A DNA stretch of 64,000 bases from Acidovorax sp. NCPPB 3576 (lineage in GTDB: Bacteria > Pseudomonadota > Gammaproteobacteria > Burkholderiales > Burkholderiaceae_C): positions 4,828,501 to 4,892,500 of the forward strand of contig NZ_CP097267.1 of the NCBI RefSeq assembly GCF_028473605.1. Reading direction: 5' to 3'. Shown here in pieces: positions 34,113-43,702 of this stretch. Numbering within the stretch: the first letter of the stretch is position 1; the number at the start of each line of letters is the position of its first letter. A model generated the notes under the pieces. That model did not search any database. It saw only the letters and a program-made list of their open reading frames with translations, and had not been told where the DNA came from. The position numbers and the translations under genes are program-made.

Positions 34113-35867
34113 CTACTCGGCCAGCAGCGCGGCCGGGTCTTCCGAGGCCAGCACGCCCTGCGCCCACGGCCCGAGCTTGCGGGTGTCGGCGCGCAGCACC
34201 TCCTGCTTGACCGCGAGGATCTGCGCCGGGTGCATGGAAAAGCTGCGCAGGCCCAGGCCCAGCAGCAGCCGCGTCATGGAGACGTCGCCCGCCGTCTCGC
34301 CGCACACGCACACGCTCTTGCCCTGGCGCTCGCCCTCGGCAATCACCTGGGCCACCAGCTGCAGCACGGCGGGGTGCAGGGGGTCGTAGAGGTGGGCCAC
34401 GGCCTCGTCGGCGCGGTCGATGGCCAGGGTGTACTGGATCAGGTCGTTGGTGCCGATCGACAGAAAATCGAAATACTTCAAAAAGCTGCGCACCATGAGC
34501 GCGGCGGCCGGCACTTCGATCATCGCTCCCAGTTGCACCGGCCCATGCGCCACGCCGCGCGCATCCAGTTCGGCCCGCGCCATCTCCACCTGGGCGAGGG
34601 TCTGCTGGATCTCGCTCACGTGTGCGAGCATCGGGAACAGCAGGTTCACCGGGCCGTGCACGGCCGCGCGCAGCACGGCGCGCAGCTGCGTGCGGAACAT
34701 GGCCGGATCGGCCAGGCTCCAGCGGATGGCGCGCAGGCCGAGCGCGGGGTTCAGGTAGCTGTCCTTGTAGCCCTTGTCGAGGGGCTTGTCGGCCCCCACG
34801 TCGATGGTGCGCAGCGTGACGGGCATGCCGTTCATGCCCTGTACCGCCTCGCGGTAGGCCTGGTACTGCTCTTCCTCGCCCGGCAGGTTGCCGTTGCGCC
34901 CCATGAACATGAATTCGCTGCGGAACAGGCCCACGCCCGCAGCGCCGCCGCGCAGCGCAGCGGCCGCGTCGGCTGGCTGCTCGATGTTGGCCAGCAGCTC
35001 GATCTTCTGCCCATCCAGCGTGACCGCCGGCGTATGGCGCAGGCGCGACAGGCGCTCGCGCTCCAGCGTGGTCTGGCGCTGGCGAAAGCCGTATTCGGCC
35101 AGGATGATGGGCGACGGGTCCACGATCATCACGCCGGCATCGCCGTCGATGATGACCCAGTCGTCCTGCCGCACCAGCTGGCTGGCGGCGCGCGCGCCCA
35201 CCACCGCGGGAATGTCCATGCTGCGCGCCACGATGGCCGTGTGCGAGGTCTTGCCGCCCACGTCCGTCACGAAGCCGGCGAACACGCTTTTCTTGAACTG
35301 CAGCATGTCGGCTGGCGACAGGTCGTGGGCCACCAGCACGAGGGGCACGTCCACCGTGTCGTCCAGCAGCAGGTCCTGCTGGTTGCTGCGGCGCGGGCTG
35401 CTGGGCGGCGGCGCCACGGGGCTGGCCACGCCTTTCATGTGGCGCAGGACGCGCTCGACCACCTGCTCCAGATCGGCCTTGCGCTCGCGCAGGTACTCGT
35501 CCTCCATCTCGTCGAACTGGCGTGCGATGACCTCCAGTTGGGTGGTCAGCGCCCATTCGGCGTTGTAGAGGCGGTCGGTGATCCAGTGCTTGACGCCGCT
35601 CACCAGCGCCTCGTCCTGCAGCAGCATCATGTGCACATCGAGCAGCGCCGCCAGTTCGGGGGGCGCATCGTGCGGCATTTCGGCCTGCAGGCGCTGCAGT
35701 TCCTCCACCACGGCGTTGCGGCCGTTGCGCACGCGCACGATCTCCGCGCCGACCTGGTCCGCCTCGATGAAATAGTGCGCCACGTCCACGCGGCTCGACG
35801 CGACCAGCACGGCGCGCCCGATGGCGATGCCGCGGGCAACCGCAAGACCGTGGACGGCGAACGTCAT
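34113..35867 (-). CDS. ptsI: PTS enzyme I (phosphoenolpyruvate-protein phosphotransferase)
   Basis: This 584-aa protein autophosphorylates from phosphoenolpyruvate on His209 (GGKTSHTAIVAR) and passes phosphate to HPr. The PEP-binding C-terminal domain has the GVGLFRSEFMFM and SIGTNDLIQYTLAIDR motifs. A Pro/Ser-rich insert (about 148-165, SPVAPPPSSPRR) is unusual. It follows ptsH by 78 bp. With the EIIA-Man protein upstream it forms a small PTS chain with no sugar permease nearby. Confidence 0.96.
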   Translation of the reverse strand: MTFAVHGLAVARGIAIGRAVLVASSRVDVAHYFIEADQVGAEIVRVRNGRNAVVEELQRLQAEMPHDAPPELAALLDVHMMLLQDEALVSGVKHWITDRLYNAEWALTTQLEVIARQFDEMEDEYLRERKADLEQVVERVLRHMKGVASPVAPPPSSPRRSNQQDLLLDDTVDVPLVLVAHDLSPADMLQFKKSVFAGFVTDVGGKTSHTAIVARSMDIPAVVGARAASQLVRQDDWVIIDGDAGVMIVDPSPIILAEYGFRQRQTTLERERLSRLRHTPAVTLDGQKIELLANIEQPADAAAALRGGAAGVGLFRSEFMFMGRNGNLPGEEEQYQAYREAVQGMNGMPVTLRTIDVGADKPLDKGYKDSYLNPALGLRAIRWSLADPAMFRTQLRAVLRAAVHGPVNLLFPMLAHVSEIQQTLAQVEMARAELDARGVAHGPVQLGAMIEVPAAALMVRSFLKYFDFLSIGTNDLIQYTLAIDRADEAVAHLYDPLHPAVLQLVAQVIAEGERQGKSVCVCGETAGDVSMTRLLLGLGLRSFSMHPAQILAVKQEVLRADTRKLGPWAQGVLASEDPAALLAE

Positions 35868-35945
35868 GGCGCTGGCGCTCCTGGACTGCCCGCGGCGCGC
35901 GCAGGCCTGCAGGCGGCGCGGCAGGCGATCAGCGCGGCCCGCACA

Positions 35946-36215
35946 TCACTCCCCTTCGCCGAACTTGCCGTCGATCAGGGCCCGAAGCGCATCCATGGCT
36001 TCCTGCTCCTGTGCGCCGTTGGTCTCCAACTCGACCGTCGAGCCCAGCCCGGCGGCCAGCATCATGACGCCCATGATGCTTTTGGCATTGATGCGCCTCT
36101 CGCCCTTGGCCAGCCAGACATCGCACGGAAAACTGCCTGCCAGCTTCGTGAGCTTGGCGGACGCCCGGGCATGCAGGCCCAGCTTATTGCTGATGGTGAT
36201 GGTCGTCTTGATCAT
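35946..36215 (-). CDS. ptsH: HPr phosphocarrier protein
   Basis: This 89-aa protein has the phospho-acceptor His15 in KLGLHARASAKL and the conserved Ser46 region INAKSIMGVMML, the site phosphorylated by HPr kinase where that enzyme exists. Phosphate flows from EI via HPr to EIIA. Its start lies inside the upstream EIIA gene (32-bp overlap), so its translation is probably coupled. The visible ribosome binding site is weak. Confidence 0.96.
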   Translation of the reverse strand: MIKTTITISNKLGLHARASAKLTKLAGSFPCDVWLAKGERRINAKSIMGVMMLAAGLGSTVELETNGAQEQEAMDALRALIDGKFGEGE

Positions 36216-36636
36216 GGTGGGAACGTCGTATCTGGTTCTGCGGGGCCGAGATCGCCACCTGCATCACGCCCTGGGTGCCGCCGACCACCGCGCGCGAGAC
36301 AAGCGCCTCCAGCGGTTCGTGCCGGTAGCTCACGGTGCGCAGCAGCATGGGCAGATTCACGCCGGTGACCAGCCGCGAATGCTCGCCATCCACCAGGCGC
36401 TGCGCGACGTTGCACGGCGTGGCGCCGAACACGTCGGTCAGCACCAGCGTGGGCGAATCGCCGTCGTGCGAAGCCAGCAGGATGCGGGCGGTGGCCAGGG
36501 TCTCTTCGGGCGGCGTGTTGGGGTGCACGTCGAACGCGAGCACTTCGTCGCCGCAGTCAGGAAAAACATGGAGAGCGCACTCACGCAGCGCATGGGCCAG
36601 CGGGGAGTGGGCAATGATGAGGATGCGCGTGCTCAT
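36184..36636 (-). CDS. PTS EIIA component, mannose family
   Basis: This 150-aa EIIA-Man-like protein has the acceptor His10 in ILIIAHSPLAHAL and TLVLTDVFGATPCNVAQRL. No EIIB, EIIC or EIID genes are in the window, so a regulatory role fits better than sugar transport, as described for incomplete PTS chains in other betaproteobacteria. The last 12 residues (SHHDQDDHHHQQ) are encoded by the sequence that also carries the ptsH start, so this His-rich tail looks like a by-product of gene overlap. Confidence 0.9.
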   Translation of the reverse strand: MSTRILIIAHSPLAHALRECALHVFPDCGDEVLAFDVHPNTPPEETLATARILLASHDGDSPTLVLTDVFGATPCNVAQRLVDGEHSRLVTGVNLPMLLRTVSYRHEPLEALVSRAVVGGTQGVMQVAISAPQNQIRRSHHDQDDHHHQQ

Positions 36637-36742
36637 GGGGCAATGGAGTGAACCGCATTATGGCGCCGCATGCACCGTGGAATGGCCACCGTCAGCCCTG
36701 CGCAGGCCCACCGCGGTCTGGCTCGATCCGGCCGGGGCACGC

Positions 36743-37294
36743 TCATGGCAGGACGAGCCCGGCAAAGAACGTGTCCGCAACCGCCGTTTGTGGGGTGGCC
36801 GTGTAGACCACCGCATGGTACAGGCGCGCCTGTTGCCCTTCCAGGCGGGCAAACCAGACGGCTTGTGCGGCCACCGGGCTGCCGTCGCTGCGCCGGCCCT
36901 GCGCCTGCAGCCGCAGGGACTGTGGCAAGGCCAACGCCCCGCTCGGCACGAAGGAGGAGGCTCCGGCCTCGGCCGCATCCGCATCCGTTGCCGTGGCCTG
37001 CATGCGCGCAAGCACCGCTACCCGCCACTGTGCCAAGCCAGCGCCTGCCTGCGAAGGATCTTCGACCACCAGGTGAGAGATGGCAAACGTTGCGCCCTCG
37101 GCCTCGCAGCCTGCCATGGCCAGGTCCGCAGCGCGACCACCGAAGTCCACCGAACGTGTGGCCTGATCGGGTTTGCACGGCAGTAGCACCGTGAGGCCGG
37201 CATTTTCCAGCGGCACGCTTCGCCAGTTCAACGCGGGGCTACAACCAGTCAGTAACAGGACCAAAGCAGTGGCAACAGTGATGGGGCGACGCAT
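36743..37294 (-). CDS. Putative lipoprotein of unknown function
   Basis: From ATG 37294 the 183-aa product starts MRRPITVATALVLLLTGCSP, a lipoprotein signal peptide with lipobox LTGC (Cys18). The mature part (WRSVPLENAGLTVLLPCKPD) resembles small periplasmic proteins of unknown role and has no recognised catalytic motif. The longest open frame extends far upstream, but that N terminus is not plausible. It lies 106 bp from the PTS genes and may be separate from them. Confidence 0.7.
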   Translation of the reverse strand: MRRPITVATALVLLLTGCSPALNWRSVPLENAGLTVLLPCKPDQATRSVDFGGRAADLAMAGCEAEGATFAISHLVVEDPSQAGAGLAQWRVAVLARMQATATDADAAEAGASSFVPSGALALPQSLRLQAQGRRSDGSPVAAQAVWFARLEGQQARLYHAVVYTATPQTAVADTFFAGLVLP

Positions 37295-37537
37295 CCGTGC
37301 ATTATCCGGAGTGCGGAAGCAGTCCTGCCATGGCGTTCCGGGCTTCGAGTCGCGCGCTCGGTCGCCGTAGTTCGTGGCGCGCCGCTTCAGGCGGCGTGTC
37401 TCACCGCCAGCTGCGTCGGGTTTTTGGCAGTCAGCGAACTTTCGCCGGGCCTTGCGCTCCATCACCCCGAAGATGGGGCCATCCGGCAAAATGTCGACAA
37501 CTGCGCGAACCGCGCAGACACAGGTGGAAAGAGCGCA

Positions 37538-38041
37538 ATGGGCATCAAGCATTGGTTGGGAGCGGCTGCAGTGGCGGCATTCGCAGGCATCGGCGCCTTT
37601 GTGTTTCTGAGCGCTGGCACATCCAAGGCACCACAATCGACTTTCGTCCTTCTGGACGGATCAAAGAAAACCACCGCTGATCTTCATGGCCAGGTCACCT
37701 TGGTCAATTTCTGGGCCACCAGTTGCGTCACTTGCGTGGCCGAAATGCCGGAAGTCGTAGCGACGTACCAAAAATACCGGGGTCAGGGCTTCGACACCCT
37801 GGCCGTCGCCATGAGCTACGACCCACCGAGCTATGTGGTGAATTTTGCTGAGACCCGCAAGCTGCCTTTCAAGGTTGCCATCGACAACACCGGAGCGGTC
37901 GCCCAGGCCTGGGGCGACGTTAAGCTCACCCCGTCCACTTTCATCGTCAATAAGCGCGGCGAGATCGTCAAAACCTACGTCGGTGCACCTGACTTCCCTG
38001 AACTCCACCGGCTCATCGAGCGACTGCTCGCCGAAACCTGA
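37538..38041 (+). CDS. TlpA/ResA-like membrane-anchored thioredoxin
   Basis: This 167-aa protein has an N-terminal signal anchor (about 5-25) and a thioredoxin fold with the redox pair Cys63/Cys66 in NFWATSCVTCVAEMPEV and a cis-proline loop (LTPSTFIVN). Such proteins reduce periplasmic disulfides, often for cytochrome c maturation or in oxidative stress. CVTC rather than CEPC/CPPC is the only notable variation. Start ATG 37538 begins the anchor; the open frame upstream has no sensible product. Confidence 0.85.
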   Translation: MGIKHWLGAAAVAAFAGIGAFVFLSAGTSKAPQSTFVLLDGSKKTTADLHGQVTLVNFWATSCVTCVAEMPEVVATYQKYRGQGFDTLAVAMSYDPPSYVVNFAETRKLPFKVAIDNTGAVAQAWGDVKLTPSTFIVNKRGEIVKTYVGAPDFPELHRLIERLLAET

Positions 38042-38141
38042 TTTCCGTTTGGCGCTCTGCGCCCATCGCAATCAGCTACCGGCGCGATGGGTTGGCCGGA
38101 GCCCGCTACACTGCCAAGTCCTTCGCTCCTAGCAACCGCCT

Positions 38142-38633
38142 GTGGACCAGCCTTCCGTGGCCCTGTTGACGCCGACTCTTCCGTCGGAGATGGACGCTGT
38201 GCGCGACATCTTCCGGGAATATGCCGACAGCCTGGGCATCGATCTTTATTTTCAGAACTTCGAGTCCGAACTGGCCACCCTGCCGGCAGACTACGCACCG
38301 CCGCGCGGCCAGATCCTGCTGGCGGAAGTGGACGGGGCCATTGCAGGCTGCTGTGCCTTGCGTCCCATGGACAACGCGGACTACCCCAATGCCAGCGAAA
38401 TGAAGCGCTTGTACGTGCGCAAGGCCTTCCGCGGCTTTGGCCTTGGCAGGCAACTGGCAGAGGCCATCCTCGATGCGGCGAGGCAGGCGGGGTATGCCTG
38501 CGTGCTGCTTGACACGCTCGATGGCATGGAATCGGCCCGCGCGCTGTACGCCGACTTGGGCTTCGAAGAAATCCCCCCTTACTACCACAACCCCATCGCG
38601 GGATCGCACTACCTCAAGGCGGATATCGATTAG
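38142..38633 (+). CDS. GNAT-family N-acetyltransferase
   Basis: This 163-aa protein has a GNAT fold with the acetyl-CoA-binding loop RKAFRGFGLGRQLAEAI (about 93-109) and the C-terminal ALYADLGFEEIPPYY motif. The substrate cannot be told from sequence. It probably starts at GTG 38142; internal ATGs would cut the first beta-strand. It stands alone, about 100 bp after the thioredoxin gene and convergent with the peroxiredoxin. The 231 bp after its stop show nothing recognisable. Confidence 0.82.
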   Translation: MDQPSVALLTPTLPSEMDAVRDIFREYADSLGIDLYFQNFESELATLPADYAPPRGQILLAEVDGAIAGCCALRPMDNADYPNASEMKRLYVRKAFRGFGLGRQLAEAILDAARQAGYACVLLDTLDGMESARALYADLGFEEIPPYYHNPIAGSHYLKADID

Positions 38634-38864
38634 GGGTGCCGATCAACCGCAATCGTGCCGAAGGGCGCCAGAACGAATCATCGCGCGCCTCTAACTAGCT
38701 ACGCCCATATCGGACTCTTGGTGGTTCGGCACCGCGGTCCGTCATGAAAAACCTGCGCGCATGGTGCTGACATCCGCCATGCCATGCCCGTGAACCCGAC
38801 GAACAAGGCCATTGCGCTGGCCGCGAGATATCTCTCCTCTCCCGAGCCAGCAGCATCCTCCAGT

Positions 38865-39371
38865 TCAGCCTTTGGCCTGTGCCAGCAGCGTCGCCGCGTC
38901 ACTCACCTCGAACTTGCCAGGCGCTTCGATATTGAGCGAAGCCACCTTGCCATCTCTCACCAGCATCGAATAACGATTGCTGCGCAGGCCAAGCCCTTTG
39001 CCGTTCAGATCCAGCGTCAGACCGGTGGCCTTGGCAAAGGCGGCATCGCCGTCGGCCAGCATGCGCACTTTGCCTTGGGTTTTCTGGTCACGTGCCCAGG
39101 CGCCCATCACGAACGCGTCATTCACGCTCACACACCAGATCTCGTCCACACCCGCTGCCTTGAAAGCCTCGGCCTGTTCCACATAGCCTGGAACGTGCTT
39201 GGCAGAACAGGTTGGCGTGAAAGCCCCTGGCACGGCAAACAGTGCGATGGTTTTGCCAGCGGTGGCTTGATCCACCACGACGGGATTGGGACCAAGGCTA
39301 CAACCTTCGCCTTCGACTTCCGAATACTCCATCAGGGTAATGGCAGGCAGACTCTCACCGACTTTGATCAT
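38865..39371 (-). CDS. Peroxiredoxin, Prx5-type
   Basis: This 168-aa thiol peroxidase has the peroxidatic Cys55 in PGAFTPTCSAKHVPG, the Prx5 signature, and another Cys80 in DEIWCVSVNDAFVM. It reduces hydrogen or organic peroxides with thiol donors. A GGAGAG site precedes ATG 39371. It is downstream of rpsQ on the same strand but beyond a strong terminator, so it is probably expressed separately. Confidence 0.92.
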   Translation of the reverse strand: MIKVGESLPAITLMEYSEVEGEGCSLGPNPVVVDQATAGKTIALFAVPGAFTPTCSAKHVPGYVEQAEAFKAAGVDEIWCVSVNDAFVMGAWARDQKTQGKVRMLADGDAAFAKATGLTLDLNGKGLGLRSNRYSMLVRDGKVASLNIEAPGKFEVSDAATLLAQAKG

Positions 39372-39420
39372 GCTGGGCTCTCCTATGGGTGGAATGGCGG
39401 CTCTGCAAAACGCAGGCCCA

Positions 39421-39454
39421 AAAAACAAAACGACCCAGCATTGTGGGTCGTTTT
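39421..39454 (-). terminator. Rho-independent terminator after rpsQ
   Basis: Minus-strand CGACCCA (44-50 side) pairs with TGGGTCG around a 6-nt loop (39431-39437 with 39444-39450), extended by A-T pairs and followed by a T-rich tract (TTTTGTTTTT). It lies about 50 bp beyond the rpsQ stop and ends the ribosomal-protein transcript. Confidence 0.88.
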
Positions 39455-39503
39455 GAGCGGCTTGACAGCCAACAAGCCCGAAGGACTTGTAAGGATCTTC
39501 CAA

Positions 39504-39773
39504 TTAGACCAAAGCGGCCTTTTGAACCAGACGGGTAGCAACCCAGTTCTTGGTCTTGGAGATAGGACGGCTTTCCGTGATCTCGATGGTGTCACCCAAC
39601 TTGTATTCGCCCTTTTCGTCATGGGCGTGGTACTTGCTGGATTTGGCCACGATCTTGCCGTAGAGCTCGTGCTTCACACGGCGCTCGACCAACACGGTCA
39701 CAGTCTTCGTACGCTTGTCGCTGACCACCTTGCCAACCAAGGTGCGCTTGAGGGATTTTTTAGCTTCCGTCAT
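39504..39773 (-). CDS. rpsQ: 30S ribosomal protein S17
   Basis: This 89-aa S17 has the conserved [20 protein letters not shown] core and [18 protein letters not shown]. It binds 16S rRNA early in 30S assembly. It is the last gene of the S10 operon here, 9 bp after rpmC, followed by a terminator rather than by rplN, so the usual spc continuation is absent from this locus. Confidence 0.97.
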   Translation of the reverse strand: MTEAKKSLKRTLVGKVVSDKRTKTVTVLVERRVKHELYGKIVAKSSKYHAHDEKGEYKLGDTIEITESRPISKTKNWVATRLVQKAALV

Positions 39774-39782
39774 GTGGGCTCC

Positions 39783-39980
39783 TTACTTGGCGGCTTGCTT
39801 TTCAGCAAGAATGGTCTTGGCACGAGCGATATCCCGACGGGTGATACGCAGCGTATTGGTGTTTGCCAGTTGTTGAGTGGCCTTCTGCATGCGCAGACCG
39901 AAATGGGCCTTTTGCAAGGACTTGATTTCGGTTTCGATGCCAGCGACGTCTTTTTGGCGCAGTTCAGCAGCTTTCGTCAT
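39783..39980 (-). CDS. rpmC: 50S ribosomal protein L29
   Basis: This 65-aa two-helix protein starts [20 protein letters not shown] and ends [14 protein letters not shown]29 sits near the polypeptide exit tunnel and helps dock trigger factor and SRP. ATG 39980 gives the normal length; a longer open frame upstream overlaps rplP and is ignored. It is spaced 16 bp from rplP. Confidence 0.96.
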   Translation of the reverse strand: MTKAAELRQKDVAGIETEIKSLQKAHFGLRMQKATQQLANTNTLRITRRDIARAKTILAEKQAAK

Positions 39981-39996
39981 TTCGATTCTCCTGAAT

Positions 39997-40413
39997 TTAA
40001 GCGCCAATTTGACGGGCCACGAACGTGGTGCGCAGCGGCAGCTTGGCAGCAGCCAGGCGGAACGCTTCACGGGCCAGTTCTTCAGGCACACCGACGATCT
40101 CGAAAACCACCTTGCCGGGCTGAATCTCAGCCACGTAATACTCGGGGTTGCCCTTACCGTTACCCATCCGAACTTCGGCGGGCTTGGTAGAGATCGGCTT
40201 GTCGGGGAACACGCGGATCCAGATACGGCCGCCACGCTTCACGTGACGGGAGATCGCACGGCGTGCGGCCTCGATCTGGCGGGCCGTCAGACGGCCCCGG
40301 TCCGTGCATTTCAGGCCGAAGTCACCGAAGGCCACCGAATTGCCACGGGTGGCAACGCCGGTGTTACGGCCCTTCTGCTCTTTGCGGTACTTGCGGCGAG
40401 CGGGTTGCAGCAT
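39997..40413 (-). CDS. rplP: 50S ribosomal protein L16
   Basis: This 138-aa L16 starts [19 protein letters not shown] and has the [16 protein letters not shown] core with [17 protein letters not shown]. It contacts the A-site region of 23S rRNA. The gene starts 2 bp after the rpsC stop. Confidence 0.97.
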   Translation of the reverse strand: MLQPARRKYRKEQKGRNTGVATRGNSVAFGDFGLKCTDRGRLTARQIEAARRAISRHVKRGGRIWIRVFPDKPISTKPAEVRMGNGKGNPEYYVAEIQPGKVVFEIVGVPEELAREAFRLAAAKLPLRTTFVARQIGA

Positions 40414-40415
40414 CT

Positions 40416-41300
40416 TTATTCTCCTTTGCCGTCCGCTGCTGTAGCGGGCGCGTCAACCTTGCGAACGCGCTTAACGGCGGTGTTATCGGCGCCACCGGCA
40501 CCGGCGGGCTTGTCGCTACCGTCTGCAGGTGCCGCATTGGCACCGGCAGGACGACGCGGACCACCTCGGCCTGCACCGGGACGATCGCCACCTGGGCGGC
40601 CATCGCGACGCGGGCCACGGGGACGACGCTCTTCTTCTGGACGCGGTGTTTCCACTGCGGGCAGATCGTTGCGGCCCAGCGTATCGCCCTTGTAGACCCA
40701 GACCTTGACGCCGATGACGCCGTAGGTGGTCTTGGCTTCGGACGTGCCGTAGTCAATGTCGGCGCGCAGGGTGTGAAGCGGCACGCGACCTTCGCGGTAC
40801 CACTCGCAACGAGCGATTTCAATCCCATTCAGGCGGCCGGACGACATGATCTTGATGCCCTGGGCACCCAGACGCATGGCGTTTTGCATGGCGCGCTTCA
40901 TGGCGCGGCGGAACATGATCCGCTTTTCCAGCTGTTGGGTGATGCTGTCAGCAATCAGTTTGGCATCGATTTCGGGCTTGCGCACTTCTTCGATGTTCAC
41001 TGCGACAGGCACGCCCAAGCGGATAGCGAGTTCCTTCTTCAGGTTCTCGATGTCTTCGCCCTTCTTGCCGATCACCACGCCCGGACGTGCCGAGTAGATT
41101 GTGATGCGGGCATTCTTGGCGGGACGCTCGATCAAGATGCGCGAGACGGCAGCGTTCTTCAGCTTGGCCTTCAGGTACTCGCGAACCTTGATGTCTTCGG
41201 CCAACATGCCGGCGAAGTCACGGTTGCTCGCGTACCAACGGCTAGCCCAATTGCGGCTGACCGCGAGGCGAAAGCCGGTAGGATGGATTTTTTGTCCCAT
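40416..41300 (-). CDS. rpsC: 30S ribosomal protein S3
   Basis: This 294-aa S3 starts [20 protein letters not shown] and has the KH-domain sequence [20 protein letters not shown]. The tail beyond residue about 215 is long and rich in Arg, Gly, Pro and Ala, making it about 60 residues longer than E. coli S3; such tails are common in Burkholderiales. S3 lines the mRNA entry channel. ATG 41300 matches homologues. Confidence 0.97.
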   Translation of the reverse strand: MGQKIHPTGFRLAVSRNWASRWYASNRDFAGMLAEDIKVREYLKAKLKNAAVSRILIERPAKNARITIYSARPGVVIGKKGEDIENLKKELAIRLGVPVAVNIEEVRKPEIDAKLIADSITQQLEKRIMFRRAMKRAMQNAMRLGAQGIKIMSSGRLNGIEIARCEWYREGRVPLHTLRADIDYGTSEAKTTYGVIGVKVWVYKGDTLGRNDLPAVETPRPEEERRPRGPRRDGRPGGDRPGAGRGGPRRPAGANAAPADGSDKPAGAGGADNTAVKRVRKVDAPATAADGKGE

Positions 41301-41316
41301 AGTCTTCCTCGGGCCT

Positions 41317-41649
41317 TCAGTTGCCAACCGTCACGTACACATGGCACGTGGGCTTGCTGATGCGATTGCCGCGGCCTTTGGCGCGCGCGGTGAAACGCTT
41401 GAGCGTGGTGCCTTGCTCGACGTAGATGGTCTTGACCTTCAGTTCGTCGATGTCAGCGCCGTCGTTGTGCTCAGCGTTGGCGATAGCGGACTCAAGCACC
41501 TTCTTGACGATTCCTGCAGCTTTTTTCTGCGTGAACGTCAGGATGTTCAGAGCTTGGTCAACCTTCTTGCCGCGGATCAGATCAGCGACCAGACGGCCCT
41601 TGTCGACCGACAGACGGACGCCCCGGAGGACTGCACGTGTTTCAGACAT
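41317..41649 (-). CDS. rplV: 50S ribosomal protein L22
   Basis: This 110-aa L22 starts [20 protein letters not shown], and the end [12 protein letters not shown] forms its conserved base. Its beta-hairpin loop (about 80-100) lines the exit tunnel, where macrolide resistance changes can arise; no abnormality is obvious. 8 bp from rpsS. Confidence 0.97.
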   Translation of the reverse strand: MSETRAVLRGVRLSVDKGRLVADLIRGKKVDQALNILTFTQKKAAGIVKKVLESAIANAEHNDGADIDELKVKTIYVEQGTTLKRFTARAKGRGNRISKPTCHVYVTVGN

Positions 41650-41657
41650 GTCGTTCC

Positions 41658-41933
41658 TTACTTCTTGACTTTTTTGTCAGCAGGGTGACCCTTGAAGGTG
41701 CGCGTCAGGGCGAATTCGCCCAGCTTGTGGCCCACCATCTGGTCGGTGACATACACCGGTACGTGCTGCTTGCCGTTGTGCACGGCGATGGTCAGACCGA
41801 TGAAATCGGGCAGAACCATGGAGCGACGCGACCAGGTCTTGACTGGTTTCTTGTCCTTGGTAGCAACGGCCTTCTCGACCTTTGCCATCAAGTGGTGGTC
41901 AACAAACGGACCCTTTTTGAGAGAGCGAGTCAT
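41658..41933 (-). CDS. rpsS: 30S ribosomal protein S19
   Basis: This 91-aa S19 has [20 protein letters not shown] and the conserved [20 protein letters not shown]. It forms a complex with S13 in the 30S head. 10 bp from rplB. Confidence 0.97.
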   Translation of the reverse strand: MTRSLKKGPFVDHHLMAKVEKAVATKDKKPVKTWSRRSMVLPDFIGLTIAVHNGKQHVPVYVTDQMVGHKLGEFALTRTFKGHPADKKVKK

Positions 41934-41943
41934 TTGTTATCCC

Positions 41944-42768
41944 TTACTTCTTACGACGCGACACAATCATCACTTGTGTGCGCTTGTTGTTGCGGGTGCG
42001 ATAACCCTTGGTCAGATTGCCCCAAGGATCGACAGCATGGCGGCCTTCGCCGGTGCGGCCTTCGCCACCACCGTGAGGGTGATCCACCGGGTTCATGGCA
42101 ACGCCACGAACCGTTGGGCGAATACCCATCCAGCGCTTCACACCGGCCTTGCCGAGTTGGCGCAGGCTGTGCTCTTCGTTGGCGACTTCGCCAATCGTTG
42201 CACGGCATTCGATGTGGATCTTGCGCACTTCGCCAGAGCGCATACGCACCTGGGCATAAGTGCCTTCACGGGCCAGCAGCGTTGCGGAAGCGCCTGCCGA
42301 GCGTGCGATCTGCGCACCAGCACCGGGCTTGAGCTCGATGCAGTGAATGGTCGAACCCACGGGAATATTGCGGATCGGCAGCGTGTTACCTGCGCGGATC
42401 GGGGCTTCGGAGCCGCTCAGGAGCGTGCTGCCGACTTCCAGACCACGGGGGGCAATGATGTAACGGCGCTCACCGTCGGCATAGCACACCAAAGCGATGT
42501 GAGCCGTACGGTTCGGATCGTATTCAATGCGCTCGACCTTCGCGGGGATGCCGTCTTTGTTACGGACGAAATCCACCACGCGGTAGTGGTGCTTGTGGCC
42601 GCCGCCCTTGTGGCGGGTCGTGATGTGACCGTTGTTGTTGCGACCGGCCTTCTGGAACTGAGGCTCCAGCAGCGGCGCATACGCTTCACCCTTGTACAGG
42701 TGGTCACGGGTAACCTTCACCACGGCACGTTGGCCGGGCGAAGTAGGTTTCATTTTAATGACGGCCAT
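41944..42768 (-). CDS. rplB: 50S ribosomal protein L2
   Basis: This 274-aa L2 starts [20 protein letters not shown] and carries the [17 protein letters not shown] signature near the C terminus, close to the peptidyl-transferase centre. Length and motifs are complete. It lies 2 bp after rplW. Confidence 0.98.
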   Translation of the reverse strand: MAVIKMKPTSPGQRAVVKVTRDHLYKGEAYAPLLEPQFQKAGRNNNGHITTRHKGGGHKHHYRVVDFVRNKDGIPAKVERIEYDPNRTAHIALVCYADGERRYIIAPRGLEVGSTLLSGSEAPIRAGNTLPIRNIPVGSTIHCIELKPGAGAQIARSAGASATLLAREGTYAQVRMRSGEVRKIHIECRATIGEVANEEHSLRQLGKAGVKRWMGIRPTVRGVAMNPVDHPHGGGEGRTGEGRHAVDPWGNLTKGYRTRNNKRTQVMIVSRRKK

Positions 42769-42770
42769 GA

Positions 42771-43085
42771 TTACGCGGCCTCCCCGGACAGGTTCAGCTC
42801 TTGACCTGGTTGCAGCGTGACATAAGCCTTGCGAACATTGTCGCGGCGGCCCATGGTCTTGCCAAAACGCTTGGCCTTGCCTTTGGTGTTCACCACAGAG
42901 ACGCCCTTGACCTCGACCTTGAACATCAATTCCACAGCGGCTTTGATTTCGGGCTTGGTTGCGTTCTGCAGCACCTTGAACGTCACAGCATTGGATTTCT
43001 CTGCAACCATGGTGGCCTTTTCGGACACGATGGGAGCGACCAACACTTGCATCAGACGACCTTCGTCAAACTTGGGCGTGCTCAT
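42771..43085 (-). CDS. rplW: 50S ribosomal protein L23
   Basis: This 104-aa L23 includes the tunnel-exit loop and the [20 protein letters not shown] segment. It is a docking site for trigger factor and SRP. Its start overlaps the rplD stop by 4 bp, indicating translational coupling. Confidence 0.97.
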   Translation of the reverse strand: MSTPKFDEGRLMQVLVAPIVSEKATMVAEKSNAVTFKVLQNATKPEIKAAVELMFKVEVKGVSVVNTKGKAKRFGKTMGRRDNVRKAYVTLQPGQELNLSGEAA

Positions 43086-43702
43086 GCGAACATCTCCTTG
43101 AGTTTGTCGATAGCGCCCTTGGTGACGAGCACTTTCTTGTAGTGCACCAGCGACACGGGATCTGCATAACGGGGTTCGACGATGAACACGTTCTTCAGAT
43201 TGCGCGAAGCAAGGTACAGGTTTTCGTCCACTTCATCGGCGATCACCATCACCGATTGCAGGTTCATCGCCTTGAACTTGTCGGCGAGCACCTTGGTCTT
43301 GGGGCTTTCCAGCGTCAGCGAGTCCACAACAGCCAGACGGCCTTCGCGAGCCAACTGCGAAAAGATCGCGGCCATGCCAGCGCGGTACATCTTCTTGTTG
43401 ATCTTCTGCGTGAAGTTTTCTTCAGGCAGATTCGGGAAGATGCGGCCACCGCCACGCCACAGAGGCGAGGAGGTCATACCGGCACGAGCACGGCCAGTGC
43501 CTTTTTGCTTGAACGGCTTCTTGGTGGAGTGCTTGACCTGCTCGCGGTCTTTTTGAGCGCGCGTGCCCTGGCGGGCATTGGCCTGGTAAGCCACCACGAT
43601 CTGGTGAACCAGATCTTCGTTGTATTCGCGACCGAACACGGTTTCGGGCGCATCGAATTTCGATGCGGCCTGGCCTTGGTCATTCAGGAGTTCGAGCTGC
43701 AT
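43082..43702 (-). CDS. rplD: 50S ribosomal protein L4
   Basis: This 206-aa L4 has the tunnel-lining loop [20 protein letters not shown]. In E. coli L4 also represses its own operon; whether that occurs here is unknown, but the 220-bp leader before rplC and its promoter would be the place to look. It overlaps both neighbours (1 bp with rplC, 4 bp with rplW). Confidence 0.97.
   Translation of the reverse strand: MQLELLNDQGQAASKFDAPETVFGREYNEDLVHQIVVAYQANARQGTRAQKDREQVKHSTKKPFKQKGTGRARAGMTSSPLWRGGGRIFPNLPEENFTQKINKKMYRAGMAAIFSQLAREGRLAVVDSLTLESPKTKVLADKFKAMNLQSVMVIADEVDENLYLASRNLKNVFIVEPRYADPVSLVHYKKVLVTKGAIDKLKEMFA

Noticed and set aside
38634..38864. Hidden gene between GNAT and peroxiredoxin
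   Set aside because: Only short weak frames; no ribosome site or recognisable product.
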